From assembly GCA_902729415.1 (NCBI GenBank), contig CACVCF010000013.1, positions 1 to 64,000 of the forward strand: 64,000 nucleotides of DNA, in the 5' to 3' direction. Of this stretch, positions 35,365-44,039 are shown one piece after another (the first letter of the stretch is position 1; each line of letters begins with the position of its first letter). The stretch comes from Terasakiella magnetica. GTDB lineage: Bacteria; Pseudomonadota; Alphaproteobacteria; Rhodospirillales; Magnetospirillaceae. The notes under the pieces were generated by a model. It was not told where the DNA came from. It did not search any database and saw nothing but the letters and a program-made list of their open reading frames with translations. The translations under genes were made by a program, and so were the position numbers.

Positions 35365-35988
35365 TCAGTGCCCGGCAGGAGGTTTGGCGTCTTTCTTGGG
35401 CTTACCCTTGGGAGCACGAGATTCCAACAGCTGGTGCAGCTTGGTATCGAACAGGAAGAGGTGAGCCCCCTCGTTGTCGTCGGACAACTGGCCCTCGGAG
35501 GTTCCGTTCAGCCAGCGGATGAAGTGCGGGATCCTCTGGACCGGCGCGCCCCAGCGTCCAACCAGATATTCGGCGGTCTGGTCGAAATACTCCCGTGGCT
35601 GAAGGCCGACAATCTGGAAAATGCGCTGGGTTCCGGCTTCATCCTCAATGGACATGAACCAGAACTCCACCGGCTTGCCCGCCACCACCGCCGGGCGCAA
35701 GGCCCACTGTCCCTTGGCATCCTCGGAGAAGATGGCGCAGCGGTCCACCCTGGCGGCGGCCATGGCGCTGACCACCGCCAGGGGGATGCGCTCGGCCCCC
35801 GGCGGCTTGGGTTCGTCATTGCCGCAGACCAATTTGGTGTTGGCGGGAAAAGCGGCAAAGCGCAACTGGTTGAGGCGCATGCCGATCTGAGCCATGCCGA
35901 GATCAAGGGGACGGGGCTCGGCCGCTTGAACCGTGGCGGCAGACAGCAGCAAGGTTGCCAAAATCGCAAGAAATCGCATGGGCGTCAC
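35365..35988 (-). CDS. Exported protein of unknown function, paralog of the next gene
   Basis: 207 aa with a signal peptide (RFLAILATLLLSAATVQA). The mature part has two conserved cysteines (LVCGNDE, DRCAIF), a FWFMSIEDEAGTQRIFQIVGL strand and a Lys/Pro-rich tail. The protein encoded just upstream (35985-36596) has the same plan: LVCESDADKP, RRCSIF, IWMIFVQQ, LTWQDDQHDVMMF against IRWLNGTSEGQ...HLFLF. The two are therefore diverged tandem duplicates. The start overlaps the upstream stop (ATGA). Probably periplasmic; no known domain recognised. Confidence 0.75.
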   Translation of the reverse strand: MTPMRFLAILATLLLSAATVQAAEPRPLDLGMAQIGMRLNQLRFAAFPANTKLVCGNDEPKPPGAERIPLAVVSAMAAARVDRCAIFSEDAKGQWALRPAVVAGKPVEFWFMSIEDEAGTQRIFQIVGLQPREYFDQTAEYLVGRWGAPVQRIPHFIRWLNGTSEGQLSDDNEGAHLFLFDTKLHQLLESRAPKGKPKKDAKPPAGH

Positions 35989-36596
35989 TCGGGGCGGCTG
36001 GTGTTTCCGGGAGATTTCATCAAACGGCGCAGACGGCTGTCTCCCACCGCTACGGCGAATTCATCCGATCGCTTTTCATCGGCGAACATCATGACGTCGT
36101 GCTGGTCATCCTGCCAGGTCAACAGGCGGTCGATGGCGGCGGCGGGACCGAGAATATCGCTGAGAACCTTGGCGGTCGCATCCCAGCCGTCCGTTTTGGC
36201 CCACAGGCTGAACTGGGCGAGGCGGAAGCGGCCGATGCCACCTTGCTGAACGAAAATCATCCATATCCGCGCCGGCCCGGCCACCGAGCGGATAGTGGCC
36301 TGACTCCAGATATCGCCCTGCTCCGCCTGAAAGATGGAGCAGCGGCGGATATGGACATTGCTGCGTCCGCCTTGGGAATCCATCAGCCGAGGCTCGGCCA
36401 GCCGGGGCTTGTCGGCATCGGACTCGCAGACCAGCCGCAGCCCCTTGTCCAGCTTGATGTCGCGCACCTCGTCGAGGGTCGCTCCCGGATTGGGCAGATT
36501 GGGGGCCAACACCGTGATCTCACGATGCTCCGCGTGAGCGGGAACCGAAGCCGCCGCTACCATCACGCTCGCCAAGAGCCACACCACAGCCTTCAT
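35985..36596 (-). CDS. Exported protein of unknown function, paralog of the preceding gene
   Basis: 203 aa. The signal peptide is KAVVWLLASVMVAAASVPAHA. The mature part has a pair of cysteines about 30 residues apart (LRLVCESD, RRCSIFQAEQG), suggesting one disulfide. It is the upstream member of a two-gene unit with 35365-35988 and shares its layout over the whole length. The open frame extends upstream to 36683, but that part overlaps the lipase-like gene and lacks the signal peptide. Function unknown. Confidence 0.75.
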   Translation of the reverse strand: MKAVVWLLASVMVAAASVPAHAEHREITVLAPNLPNPGATLDEVRDIKLDKGLRLVCESDADKPRLAEPRLMDSQGGRSNVHIRRCSIFQAEQGDIWSQATIRSVAGPARIWMIFVQQGGIGRFRLAQFSLWAKTDGWDATAKVLSDILGPAAAIDRLLTWQDDQHDVMMFADEKRSDEFAVAVGDSRLRRLMKSPGNTSRPE

Positions 36597-36649
36597 GGAA
36601 ATTGCCTTCTGGTTGCAACCGCAGAGTATGGCACGACCGACCGCCGCCG

Positions 36650-37654
36650 TCACCGTGTCTCGGGCACAGAGCCGGCCAGCCAATCCGCCCCCCTTCGGTC
36701 GGCTCCCGATGGCAGAGGCGCGGTCCGGTCGGCGATCCAGGCGGCGATATCGTCAATGACGGTCTGAGCCTGAAGATCGCGCAACAGCATGTGCCAGCCC
36801 TTGTCATAAAGGGCGACACGTTGGCCGGCGCCCAAATTCGGCAGCCGCCGCAGCGACGCCCAGGTGGGGAGAGCGGGAATAACCTGATCATTGACGCCGT
36901 AAAGCACTAAGGTCGGCAGATACAACCGTGCCGTGGCGGTCTGGGCGTCGTCCATCATATCCACCAGCCCGTGGATGGTATCGATGCGAGTGCCCTTGAT
37001 GATCAGGGGGTCGCGCGACAGGGCGCGCAGCATGGGGATGTTATCCGAAGGCTGGATCTTCAGACTCTTGCCGGTCAGCGTCCATCCGGGCGCGATGCGA
37101 TAAGCCAGCCACAGGGCTGCGTGCTGGAGCACACCCATGCCAGAACGCCCCCACACCGCTGGCGCCGACAAAATCGCCCCAGTCACTTCGGAAGGCGGAT
37201 CGTTGGCCAGGGCGACAGCAGTCACCGCGCCCCCCATGCTTTCCCCGAGCACGAACAGCGGCGCGTCCGGGTGGCGGGTATGGAGCAGCCGGGCGAGAGC
37301 CCGCAGATCGTCGGTCATGGTGGCGGCGCCCGCCCACTTGCCCACACTCGGCGCCAGCCCAAAGCCGCGCTGATCATAGGCATAGGTGGCGATGCCCTTT
37401 TGCGCCAGGGCCTTGCCCGGCATGTCGAAGGCGTTGGAATAGTCGTTCATGCCGTGCAGCGCCAGTACCACGGCCTTGGGGGGCTCGGGCGGCATCCAAA
37501 CGCGCAGGGGCAAGACGTGGCCATCGGCGGGGCGCCAATGATCCTTCGCCAGTTCGGGGCTCATCACGGTTACTCCTGCGGGGCGCAATTGAGGGGCGCA
37601 GGCGGTGACGAGCAAAGCCAAAACCGCCACGGCGCCGGCCCCGACCCGCCTCAT
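36650..37654 (-). CDS. Alpha/beta hydrolase lipoprotein (lysophospholipase/monoacylglycerol lipase type)
   Basis: 334 aa. The N-terminal lipoprotein signal is GAVAVLALLVTAC. Then comes a serine-hydrolase fold with VVLALHGMNDYSNAF (oxyanion HG), YDQRGFGLAP, the nucleophile elbow GESMGG, and the late Asp (YGVNDQVIP) and His (KGWHMLLRD) of the triad. Related enzymes cleave lysophospholipids or monoglycerides; this one would act at the envelope. The ATG at 37654 overlaps the hemerythrin stop (ATGA), so the two genes are co-translated, a pairing with no obvious logic. Confidence 0.86.
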   Translation of the reverse strand: MRRVGAGAVAVLALLVTACAPQLRPAGVTVMSPELAKDHWRPADGHVLPLRVWMPPEPPKAVVLALHGMNDYSNAFDMPGKALAQKGIATYAYDQRGFGLAPSVGKWAGAATMTDDLRALARLLHTRHPDAPLFVLGESMGGAVTAVALANDPPSEVTGAILSAPAVWGRSGMGVLQHAALWLAYRIAPGWTLTGKSLKIQPSDNIPMLRALSRDPLIIKGTRIDTIHGLVDMMDDAQTATARLYLPTLVLYGVNDQVIPALPTWASLRRLPNLGAGQRVALYDKGWHMLLRDLQAQTVIDDIAAWIADRTAPLPSGADRRGADWLAGSVPETR

Positions 37655-38073
37655 CCGGCCCAAGGCAGAATGCGGCCCCTCATCCGGCGGTCAGTCTTGA
37701 CGATATGGCCGCTCAGCCAGACATCAAGGAAGTCCCTCATCTTTGTCGTAGCGGTTCGGGGCTCGCCCAGGCTGCCGTCTTTGAATTTAGTGACGAAGAC
37801 GGCAAGAGTCCGGCGCAGTTCGTCATGCTGGCGCTTGTTATCCTCATAGCCGTCGTAGCGGGCTTCCTGCTGCAGATACTCCTCGCGTTCGAAATGATCG
37901 CGGGCATAGTCTTGCAGGCTGTCAAGAATTTTACCCAGCTTCTCCACGCTCACCTGGCCGCCATTGGCGTCGGCGTTTGCGTGGAATTCCTGGATCAGGG
38001 CGAACAGTTGCTGATGATCGTCGTCAACGATCTCGATACCGGTTCGCATGTTGTCACGCCAATTCTTGCTCAT
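37651..38073 (-). CDS. Bacteriohemerythrin
   Basis: 140-aa single-domain hemerythrin that binds oxygen at a non-heme di-iron site. Ligand motifs are in order: the N-terminal DDDHQQLF, HFEREE, RQHDEL and the C-terminal HIVKTDRRM (H-x4-D). Start is the ATG at 38073; a GTG directly precedes it. Such proteins are abundant in magnetospirilla and other microaerophiles, where they store, deliver or sense oxygen. It is cytoplasmic, with no signal peptide. Confidence 0.93.
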   Translation of the reverse strand: MSKNWRDNMRTGIEIVDDDHQQLFALIQEFHANADANGGQVSVEKLGKILDSLQDYARDHFEREEYLQQEARYDGYEDNKRQHDELRRTLAVFVTKFKDGSLGEPRTATTKMRDFLDVWLSGHIVKTDRRMRGRILPWAG

Positions 38074-38139
38074 CACGAAACACCGGGGCTGGACGTCAAC
38101 GGACAGAGCATAAGCCTCTCAACCCAAGATGTGCAGTCC

Positions 38140-39111
38140 CTAATCCTTGGGCCGCGTCGAGGTGAGCTGCAGGAAAATATCCTCCAGATCGGCTTCCTCG
38201 GTAGTGATATCGAGGATACCAAGACCGGCGGCGGCAAAGGCGTCGAGAATGCGCCCGGCCGGGGTGACCGACGGCTTGTAGCGCACCACCACCTTGCGCT
38301 CGGGCTTGATCTCGGGCGAAAACGGGGCCAGCACCGCCGGAATATCGGACAGGTCACGATCGATGGTCACCACCAACGCCTTGCTGTCGATACCCGCCAA
38401 CAGATTGCGGGTGGTGTCGCAGGCGACCAGCGAGCCGCGGTTGATGATGGCGATGCGGTCGCACAATTGCTCGGCTTCTTCGAGATAGTGGGTGGTCAGA
38501 ACGATGGTGGTGCCGCGCTCGTTCAACTCGCGGACATAGGCCCACAATTGCTGGCGCAGCTCGATATCCACGCCGGCTGTTGGCTCATCCAGCACCAGGA
38601 CCGGGGGGCTGTGAACCATGGCCTTGGCCACCAGCAGGCGGCGGCGCATGCCGCCCGACAGGGTTCGGGCGTAGGCGTTGGCCTTGTCGGCCAGTCCCAG
38701 GGCTTCAAGAATCTCCATCGCCCGGCGCTCCGAGCGGGGCACGCCGTACATGCCCGCCTGCACGTCCAGCAATTCCAGCGGTGTGAAAAAGGGATCGAGG
38801 TTCAGCTCCTGCGGCACCACGCCGATAGCAGCCTTGACGCCGCGCGCGTCGCGGTCGATATCGCGGTCCCACACCTTGACCTGACCATCGGTTTTCAGTA
38901 CCAGCCCGGCCAGGATGTTGATGAAGGTGCTTTTCCCGGCACCGTTGGGGCCGAGCAGCGCGAAGAACGAACCACGCGGAATGGATAAGGACACGCCGTC
39001 CAGCGCCCGCTTCTCACCGCCGCGGCCACGATAGACCTTGGTCAGCGATGTGGTGGAGATGGCGAGATCGGGGGCGGACGAAGCCGCTTTGTGAGAGAGT
39101 GATTGAACCAT
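38140..39111 (-). CDS. ABC-2-type transporter ATP-binding protein
   Basis: 323-aa ATPase. It has Walker A GPNGAGKST, Q-loop VVPQELNLDP, signature LSGGMRRRLLVAKAMV, Walker B VLVLDEPTAGVD and switch His in TTHYLEEAEQL. The C-terminal 90 residues match the extension of ATPases that work with ABC-2 permeases (YadG/CcmA/NodI-like). The partner permease is not in the window on either side. ATG at 39111; a TTG start at 39120 is possible. It diverges from the zinc-finger gene. Confidence 0.88.
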   Translation of the reverse strand: MVQSLSHKAASSAPDLAISTTSLTKVYRGRGGEKRALDGVSLSIPRGSFFALLGPNGAGKSTFINILAGLVLKTDGQVKVWDRDIDRDARGVKAAIGVVPQELNLDPFFTPLELLDVQAGMYGVPRSERRAMEILEALGLADKANAYARTLSGGMRRRLLVAKAMVHSPPVLVLDEPTAGVDIELRQQLWAYVRELNERGTTIVLTTHYLEEAEQLCDRIAIINRGSLVACDTTRNLLAGIDSKALVVTIDRDLSDIPAVLAPFSPEIKPERKVVVRYKPSVTPAGRILDAFAAAGLGILDITTEEADLEDIFLQLTSTRPKD

Positions 39112-39181
39112 GGCCGTCAATGGGTATCATCCGCCCGTCATATCGGTCAACGAACCACACACCGCGCAACGGACATATGCC

Positions 39182-39388
39182 ATGAACGCAGCCTCACCCG
39201 CTTCTTCGTCTGATTTCGAGACCATCACCGTCAGCACCGGCTCGGTCGCCTGCGACGGCAACACCGCCATTGCCGGCCTCGGCCATCCGCGCGTCTATCT
39301 CGACCTCACCGCCGAGGGCAAGATCGTGTGCCCCTATTGCTCGCGCACCTATGTGCTGGCCGAAGGCGCCAAGGTCGGCCACCACTGA
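39182..39388 (+). CDS. Zinc-finger (CHCC) domain protein, NDUFS6-like
   Basis: 68-aa protein. The C-terminal half has the zinc-binding pattern with Cys near residue 24, HPRVYLDL, then CPYCSRTYVL, as in the alphaproteobacterial homologues of complex I subunit NDUFS6. These are widespread small proteins presumed to help respiratory assembly. Start ATG at 39182. Its end overlaps the longest possible polA frame. Confidence 0.88.
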   Translation: MNAASPASSSDFETITVSTGSVACDGNTAIAGLGHPRVYLDLTAEGKIVCPYCSRTYVLAEGAKVGHH

Positions 39389-42180
39389 GCCCCCTCCCCC
39401 CCCGCCACGTCTTCCTGGTAGACGGCTCGGGCTTTGTCTTCCGGGCCTTCCACGGCCTGCCGCCCATGACGCGGCCGGACGGCACGCCGGTGAACGCCGT
39501 CTACGGCTTCACCACCATGCTGATGAAGCTGCTGTCCGACACCGATGCCGATCATGTGGCGGTGGTGTTCGATACCTCGCGCCGGACCTTCCGCAACGAG
39601 ATCTATCCCGACTACAAGGCCCACCGCCCGCCCGCACCCGAGGAGTTGGTGCCTCAGTTCCCGCTGGTGCGTGAGGCGACGCGGGCTTTCGACGTCTGTT
39701 GCATCGAGCTGGAAGGCTTCGAGGCCGACGACCTGATCGCCACCTATGCCCGCCACGCCCGCGACGGCGGCGCCAAGGTCACCATCGTCTCGTCGGACAA
39801 GGATCTGATGCAGTTGGTGCGCGACGGGGTCGAGATGTTCGATCCCATGAAGAACCGCGCCATCGGCACGGCCGAGGTATTCGAGAAGTTCGGTGTCGCC
39901 CCCGATAAGGTGGTGGACGTCCAAGCCCTGTGCGGCGATGCCTCCGACAATGTCCCCGGCGTGCCCGGCATCGGCGTCAAGACGGCGGCACAATTGATCA
40001 CCGAATACGGCGATCTTGAGACCCTGCTGGCCCGCGCCGCCGAGATCAAGCAGCCCAAGCGCCGTGAGACCTTGCTGGAAAATGCAGGCTTGGCGCGCAT
40101 CTCGCGCGATCTGGTGCGACTGAGGGATGACGCGCCCTTGCCGGTGCCGCTGTCGGACATGGCGGTTCAGCCGCCCAACCCGGACAAGCTGGCCACCTTC
40201 TGCGCCGCCCAAGGCTTCCGCTCGCTGGTATCGCGCCTGGGCGTAAAGACACCGCCGACGGCGCCCATCGCCCCCCCGGTTTTCACCACCGCCGCCATGT
40301 CATCCGCACCGGTTGCGGCGGCGGTCAAGGGCACGTATGAGCTGGTCCTGACCCTTGCCGCGCTGGAGAGCTGGATTGCCGCCGCCACTGCGGCGGGGAT
40401 GGTGGCCTTCGATACCGAAACCACCTCCCTCGATCCCTTGCGTTGCCAATTGGTGGGTGTGTCGCTGGCGGTGACACCGGGGCGGGCCTGCTATATCCCA
40501 CTGCTGCACAATCCACCCCAGGCCCAGGGCTCGCTGGACCTGCTGGGGGGCGGGCCGGCAGCCGACGCAGCCCCCACCCTCATTCCCGCCGCTGAAGCCT
40601 TAACGCGGCTGAAGGGGCTGTTGGCCGACCCTGCGGTGTTGAAGATCGGCCACAACATCAAATACGACATGCAGGTGATGGCCGGTCTGGGGTTGGAGAT
40701 CGCCCCCATCGACGACACCATGCTGCTGTCTTACGTGCTGGACGGCGGCAGCCACGGCCATGGGCTGGACGAACTGAGCCTGCTGCATCTCGGCCACACC
40801 AACATTCCCTTTTCCGAAGTCTGCGGCAGCGGCAAGACCCAGATCACCTTTGACCGGGTGCCGCTGGACAAGGCCTTGGCCTACGCCGCCGAAGATGCCG
40901 ACATGACCTTGCGGCTGCATGGCCAGTTGAAAGCGCGGCTGCTGGCCGAAAAGATGGTGACGGTCTACGAGACCCTGGAGCGCCCGCTGGTGGCGGTGAT
41001 CACCGCCATGGAACGGGCGGGCGTCAAGGTCGACCGGGCCGGGCTGATGGCGCTGTCCGAGGATTTCGGCCGCCGCCTGCTGGAGCTGGAGGCCGAGGTC
41101 ATCGCCTTGAACAACGGCGAGGCCTTCAACCTGGGCTCGCCGCAGCAATTGGGCAAGGTGCTGTTCGAAACCCTGGGCCTGCCCGGCGGCAAGAAGACCA
41201 AGACCGGCCAATGGGCTACCGGCGCCGATGTGCTGGACGAGCTGGCGCATCTGCATCCGCTGCCCGCCCGCCTGCTGGACTGGCGCCAGCTGGCCAAGCT
41301 GAAAAGCACCTATACCGACGCCTTGGTGGCCGAGATCAACCCCGCCACCGGCCGCGTCCATACCTCCTACTCCCTGGCGGCGACCACCACTGGGCGGTTA
41401 TCGTCGTCGGACCCCAATCTTCAGAACATCCCTATCCGCACCGAGGAAGGCCGCAAGATCCGCCGCGCCTTCATCGCCGAAAAGGGCTATAAACTGATCT
41501 CGGCCGATTACTCCCAGATCGAGCTGCGTCTGGTCGCCCATGTGGCGGCGATCGAGGGACTGCGCACGGCTTTCGCTTCGGGCCACGACATCCACGCCAT
41601 CACCGCGTCGCAGGTGTTCGGGGTACCGGTCGAAGGCATCGATCCAGCACTTCGCCGCCGCGCCAAGGCCATCAATTTCGGCATCATCTACGGGATCAGC
41701 CCCTTTGGCCTCGCGGCGCAATTGGGCATCCCCCAGGGCGAGGCCAAGGCCTATATCGCCGCTTACTTCGAGCGCTATCCCGAAATCCGCGACTACATGG
41801 AGCGGACCAAGGAGGAAGCGCGCGCCCAGGGCTTCGTCACCACCTTGTTCGGACGCAAGGTCTATACGCCGGGCATCAAGGACAAGAACGGCGCCATGCG
41901 CGCCTTCGCCGAACGTGCCGCCATCAACGGCCCCATCCAGGGCGGCGCCGCCGACATCATCAAGCGCGCCATGATCCGCCTGCCTGCCGCCTTGGCCGAT
42001 TCCGGCCTGTCGGCGCGGCTGCTGCTCCAGGTTCATGACGAATTGGTGCTGGAAGCCCCCGAAGCAGAAACAGAGGCCACCCGCGCCGTGGTCAAACGAG
42101 TTATGGAAACCGCCGCCTCCCTCTCGGTTCCCCTAGTGGTGGAAGCTGGGATTGCCGAGACCTGGGATGACGCGCATTAG
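39328..42180 (+). CDS. polA: DNA polymerase I
   Basis: Up to 950 aa. It has a 5'-3' exonuclease domain (VFLVDGSGFVFRAFHGLPP, FEADDLIATYA, SSDKDLMQLV), then an active DEDDy 3'-5' exonuclease (VAFDTETTSLDPL, IGHNIKYDMQ). The family A polymerase domain has motif A (SADYSQIELRLVAH), motif B (RRRAKAINFGIIYG) and motif C (QVHDELVLEAP). The first ATG (39328) lies inside the upstream zinc-finger gene. The conserved protein begins only near 39405, and no other usual start codon follows before it, so the true start may be the 39328 ATG or TTG 39337. Confidence 0.93.
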   Translation: MPLLLAHLCAGRRRQGRPPLSPLPPRHVFLVDGSGFVFRAFHGLPPMTRPDGTPVNAVYGFTTMLMKLLSDTDADHVAVVFDTSRRTFRNEIYPDYKAHRPPAPEELVPQFPLVREATRAFDVCCIELEGFEADDLIATYARHARDGGAKVTIVSSDKDLMQLVRDGVEMFDPMKNRAIGTAEVFEKFGVAPDKVVDVQALCGDASDNVPGVPGIGVKTAAQLITEYGDLETLLARAAEIKQPKRRETLLENAGLARISRDLVRLRDDAPLPVPLSDMAVQPPNPDKLATFCAAQGFRSLVSRLGVKTPPTAPIAPPVFTTAAMSSAPVAAAVKGTYELVLTLAALESWIAAATAAGMVAFDTETTSLDPLRCQLVGVSLAVTPGRACYIPLLHNPPQAQGSLDLLGGGPAADAAPTLIPAAEALTRLKGLLADPAVLKIGHNIKYDMQVMAGLGLEIAPIDDTMLLSYVLDGGSHGHGLDELSLLHLGHTNIPFSEVCGSGKTQITFDRVPLDKALAYAAEDADMTLRLHGQLKARLLAEKMVTVYETLERPLVAVITAMERAGVKVDRAGLMALSEDFGRRLLELEAEVIALNNGEAFNLGSPQQLGKVLFETLGLPGGKKTKTGQWATGADVLDELAHLHPLPARLLDWRQLAKLKSTYTDALVAEINPATGRVHTSYSLAATTTGRLSSSDPNLQNIPIRTEEGRKIRRAFIAEKGYKLISADYSQIELRLVAHVAAIEGLRTAFASGHDIHAITASQVFGVPVEGIDPALRRRAKAINFGIIYGISPFGLAAQLGIPQGEAKAYIAAYFERYPEIRDYMERTKEEARAQGFVTTLFGRKVYTPGIKDKNGAMRAFAERAAINGPIQGGAADIIKRAMIRLPAALADSGLSARLLLQVHDELVLEAPEAETEATRAVVKRVMETAASLSVPLVVEAGIAETWDDAH

Positions 42181-42235
42181 GTTTTACGATTTGTTTACAT
42201 GGCGTTTATCGGAAAACCACAATAAAAGCCCAAAT

Positions 42236-42258
42236 ATTACAATGGCATCATTTGTAAT
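42236..42258. promoter_or_regulatory. Inverted repeat ATTACAA-N9-TTGTAAT
   Basis: Perfect 7-bp arms nine bases apart in the AT-rich gap (42181-42369) after polA, about 110 bases before the small gene at 42370. A plausible operator for an unknown regulator. Confidence 0.35.
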
Positions 42259-42369
42259 GAGGTCATTATTCTATTGCGGCCACCAACCCTGGCAGCATAC
42301 CATTGATCTATGCAGGCCCTGCCTTTCGGAAGCGGGGCCCGTGGATCGATTGATGCTGGAGGGCAGGGC

Positions 42370-42576
42370 ATGGACGCAAGTACGTTGGAGATGGTGTTGA
42401 CCGCCTACGATGAAACCGTCCAAGATGCAGAAGCCGCCGGTCATTCGGCGGCCATCGCCCATGCGGAAGGAATTACCGCCGCCGCCATGCTTCTGGCAGC
42501 GGTGACGGGTGTGGAGGATGCCGCCGCCCGTAAGGAGGTCGAGGGCATCAATCCTAGGGCCAGGCTTGCGGCGTAG
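42370..42576 (+). CDS. Small protein of unknown function
   Basis: 68-aa predicted helical protein (MDASTLEMVLTAYDETVQ start), rich in Ala and Glu, without signal peptide or membrane helix. The ATG at 42370 is preceded by GGAGGGCAGGG; codon use is normal for the genome. It is followed ten bases later by another small gene on the same strand. I recognise no family. Confidence 0.55.
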   Translation: MDASTLEMVLTAYDETVQDAEAAGHSAAIAHAEGITAAAMLLAAVTGVEDAAARKEVEGINPRARLAA

Positions 42577-42586
42577 CGGGGATGCC

Positions 42587-42856
42587 ATGGCGGGAAACGA
42601 TATTCAGAGCCGGATCGACGCCCTGACCGAGGAAAAGAAGCGTCTGGATCTGCAATTGGACGAAGCACTCCACCACTTTGCCCTGTACGAAGAAGGCATG
42701 AATGTGCGGTGGCAAACCGCCGACCCAGCTCAGCGCCAAGACTTGATGATGGAACGCGCCCGCGTCGAGGAAGAATTGGGCGTCGTTGCCATCGTCATCC
42801 GTCTGGATGAAATCCGTGAAGAACTGGACTCCTTGCAGTCCCAAAAGGTCGCCTGA
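42587..42856 (+). CDS. Small coiled-coil protein of unknown function
   Basis: 89 aa, highly charged, with heptad-like runs (SRIDALTEEKKRLDLQLDEAL; ARVEEELG...LDEIREELDSLQ). It would be a short helical hairpin or coiled coil. ATG at 42587, ten bases after the preceding small gene, so probably co-transcribed. Function not recognised. Confidence 0.6.
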   Translation: MAGNDIQSRIDALTEEKKRLDLQLDEALHHFALYEEGMNVRWQTADPAQRQDLMMERARVEEELGVVAIVIRLDEIREELDSLQSQKVA

Positions 42857-42959
42857 CACCAGCGGCAGGAATTCCTGATTCCTGGCGTTGGTACGGCCGC
42901 AAGGCGCCCGCCCCGTGGCGCGGGCGCCAAGAGCCGGATACTTTCCGGCTGAATCCGCC

Positions 42960-43415
42960 TCAATCCATGAAACCGCCGCCACCATTATCCGTCGCACCAA
43001 AAAAACTGGTCATGACGTTCAGCCCCTCGGTCACGGGGGCGAGAGAATCGGCTTTCCGGCCCAGCAGATTGGGCCGCACCACCGGCACCCGCAGCGCCGT
43101 CATGCGATCATTGGCGGCAATCCTGTTGGCCGTCTGTTCGGTCAAGCCGCCGATAATGGCATCTGCCGACCCGCCGTCACCACCGATCCCCATGGCTGCC
43201 ATCTGAGCGCGCTCGCTGGCGGCAGCCTGATCCAGCAGATTGCTCTGCTGTTCGTCGCGTTGGGCCTGCTGCATCTGCAAAAGCTGGGTCTGACGTGCGG
43301 CATCCTCGGCCTGGGCATCAAGAGCCGCCTGAGCCGCATCGGATTTCTGGGATGTCTTCATGACGGTCCCGGCCATGGATGTGGCCAAGGGAATGAATTG
43401 CTCGAAACCGGACAT
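42960..43415 (-). CDS. Hypothetical protein, probably the last gene of the phage cluster
   Basis: 151 aa, Gln/Ala-rich helical middle (about residues 25-75) with glycine-rich stretches and a C-terminal TDNGGGGFMD. ATG preceded by GAGGAGATTTCC, like the ribosome sites of the phage genes to its right, and on the same strand as them. The composition resembles small internal or scaffold-type virion proteins, but I see no firm homology. It is cut off from the rest of the cluster by the plus-strand ferritin-like gene. Confidence 0.6.
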   Translation of the reverse strand: MSGFEQFIPLATSMAGTVMKTSQKSDAAQAALDAQAEDAARQTQLLQMQQAQRDEQQSNLLDQAAASERAQMAAMGIGGDGGSADAIIGGLTEQTANRIAANDRMTALRVPVVRPNLLGRKADSLAPVTEGLNVMTSFFGATDNGGGGFMD

Positions 43416-43538
43416 GGAAATCTCCTCACTTCATTAGAATGGTAAATCAGTACCTAAATGCCGAGTTAATCCGTTGACGGCGGCGGCTTGCACCGATACC
43501 CTCACACGGTTTCCGGCTAATTCAGACGAGAGGCGTAG

Positions 43539-44039
43539 ATGGGCTATACTCTGGCAGAATTTCTCGCGCACGCGATCGCACTCGAGCAGGAGGCGGCCGA
43601 GCGTTATCTCGAGTTGGCCGACATGATGGAGGCCCACAACAACACTGAGACCGCGGAAGTCTTCCGCGATATGTCCCGGTTCTCCACCCTGCACGGTGAT
43701 GAAATCAAGCAGCGGGCACGCGCCATGGAGCTGCCGAAGCTGATGTCGTGGCAGTTCCGCTGGAAGACCCCGCCGGAAGTGGGCGACGACAATGACGTCC
43801 ACTATCTGATGACGCCCTACCACGCGCTGCGCTATGCCCGCGACAACGAGATTCGCGGCATGGAATATTACCGTGACGCCGCCAAGAACTCGGATGATGT
43901 CGAGGTCAAGCGCCTGGGCAATGACTTCGCCGAAGAAGAAGCCGAGCACGTGGTGGCTCTGGACAAGTGGATCGAAAAGACCCCGCGACCATCCATCACC
44001 TGGCAGGAAGACGCCGACCCGGCCCAGTCGATCGACTAA
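43539..44039 (+). CDS. Ferritin-like di-iron domain protein
   Basis: 166-aa four-helix-bundle protein of the rubrerythrin-related (COG1633) type, lacking rubredoxin. Helix 1 has ALEQEAAERYLEL and helix 4 FAEEEAEHVVAL (E-x2-H at 134-137), with NEIRGMEYY in helix 3. In helix 2 the usual E-x2-H is S49-x2-H52, so one iron ligand may be missing or supplied by a neighbour. It is transcribed opposite to the phage genes that surround it. It is more likely a host gene at the phage edge or a phage-carried extra gene. Confidence 0.75.
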   Translation: MGYTLAEFLAHAIALEQEAAERYLELADMMEAHNNTETAEVFRDMSRFSTLHGDEIKQRARAMELPKLMSWQFRWKTPPEVGDDNDVHYLMTPYHALRYARDNEIRGMEYYRDAAKNSDDVEVKRLGNDFAEEEAEHVVALDKWIEKTPRPSITWQEDADPAQSID

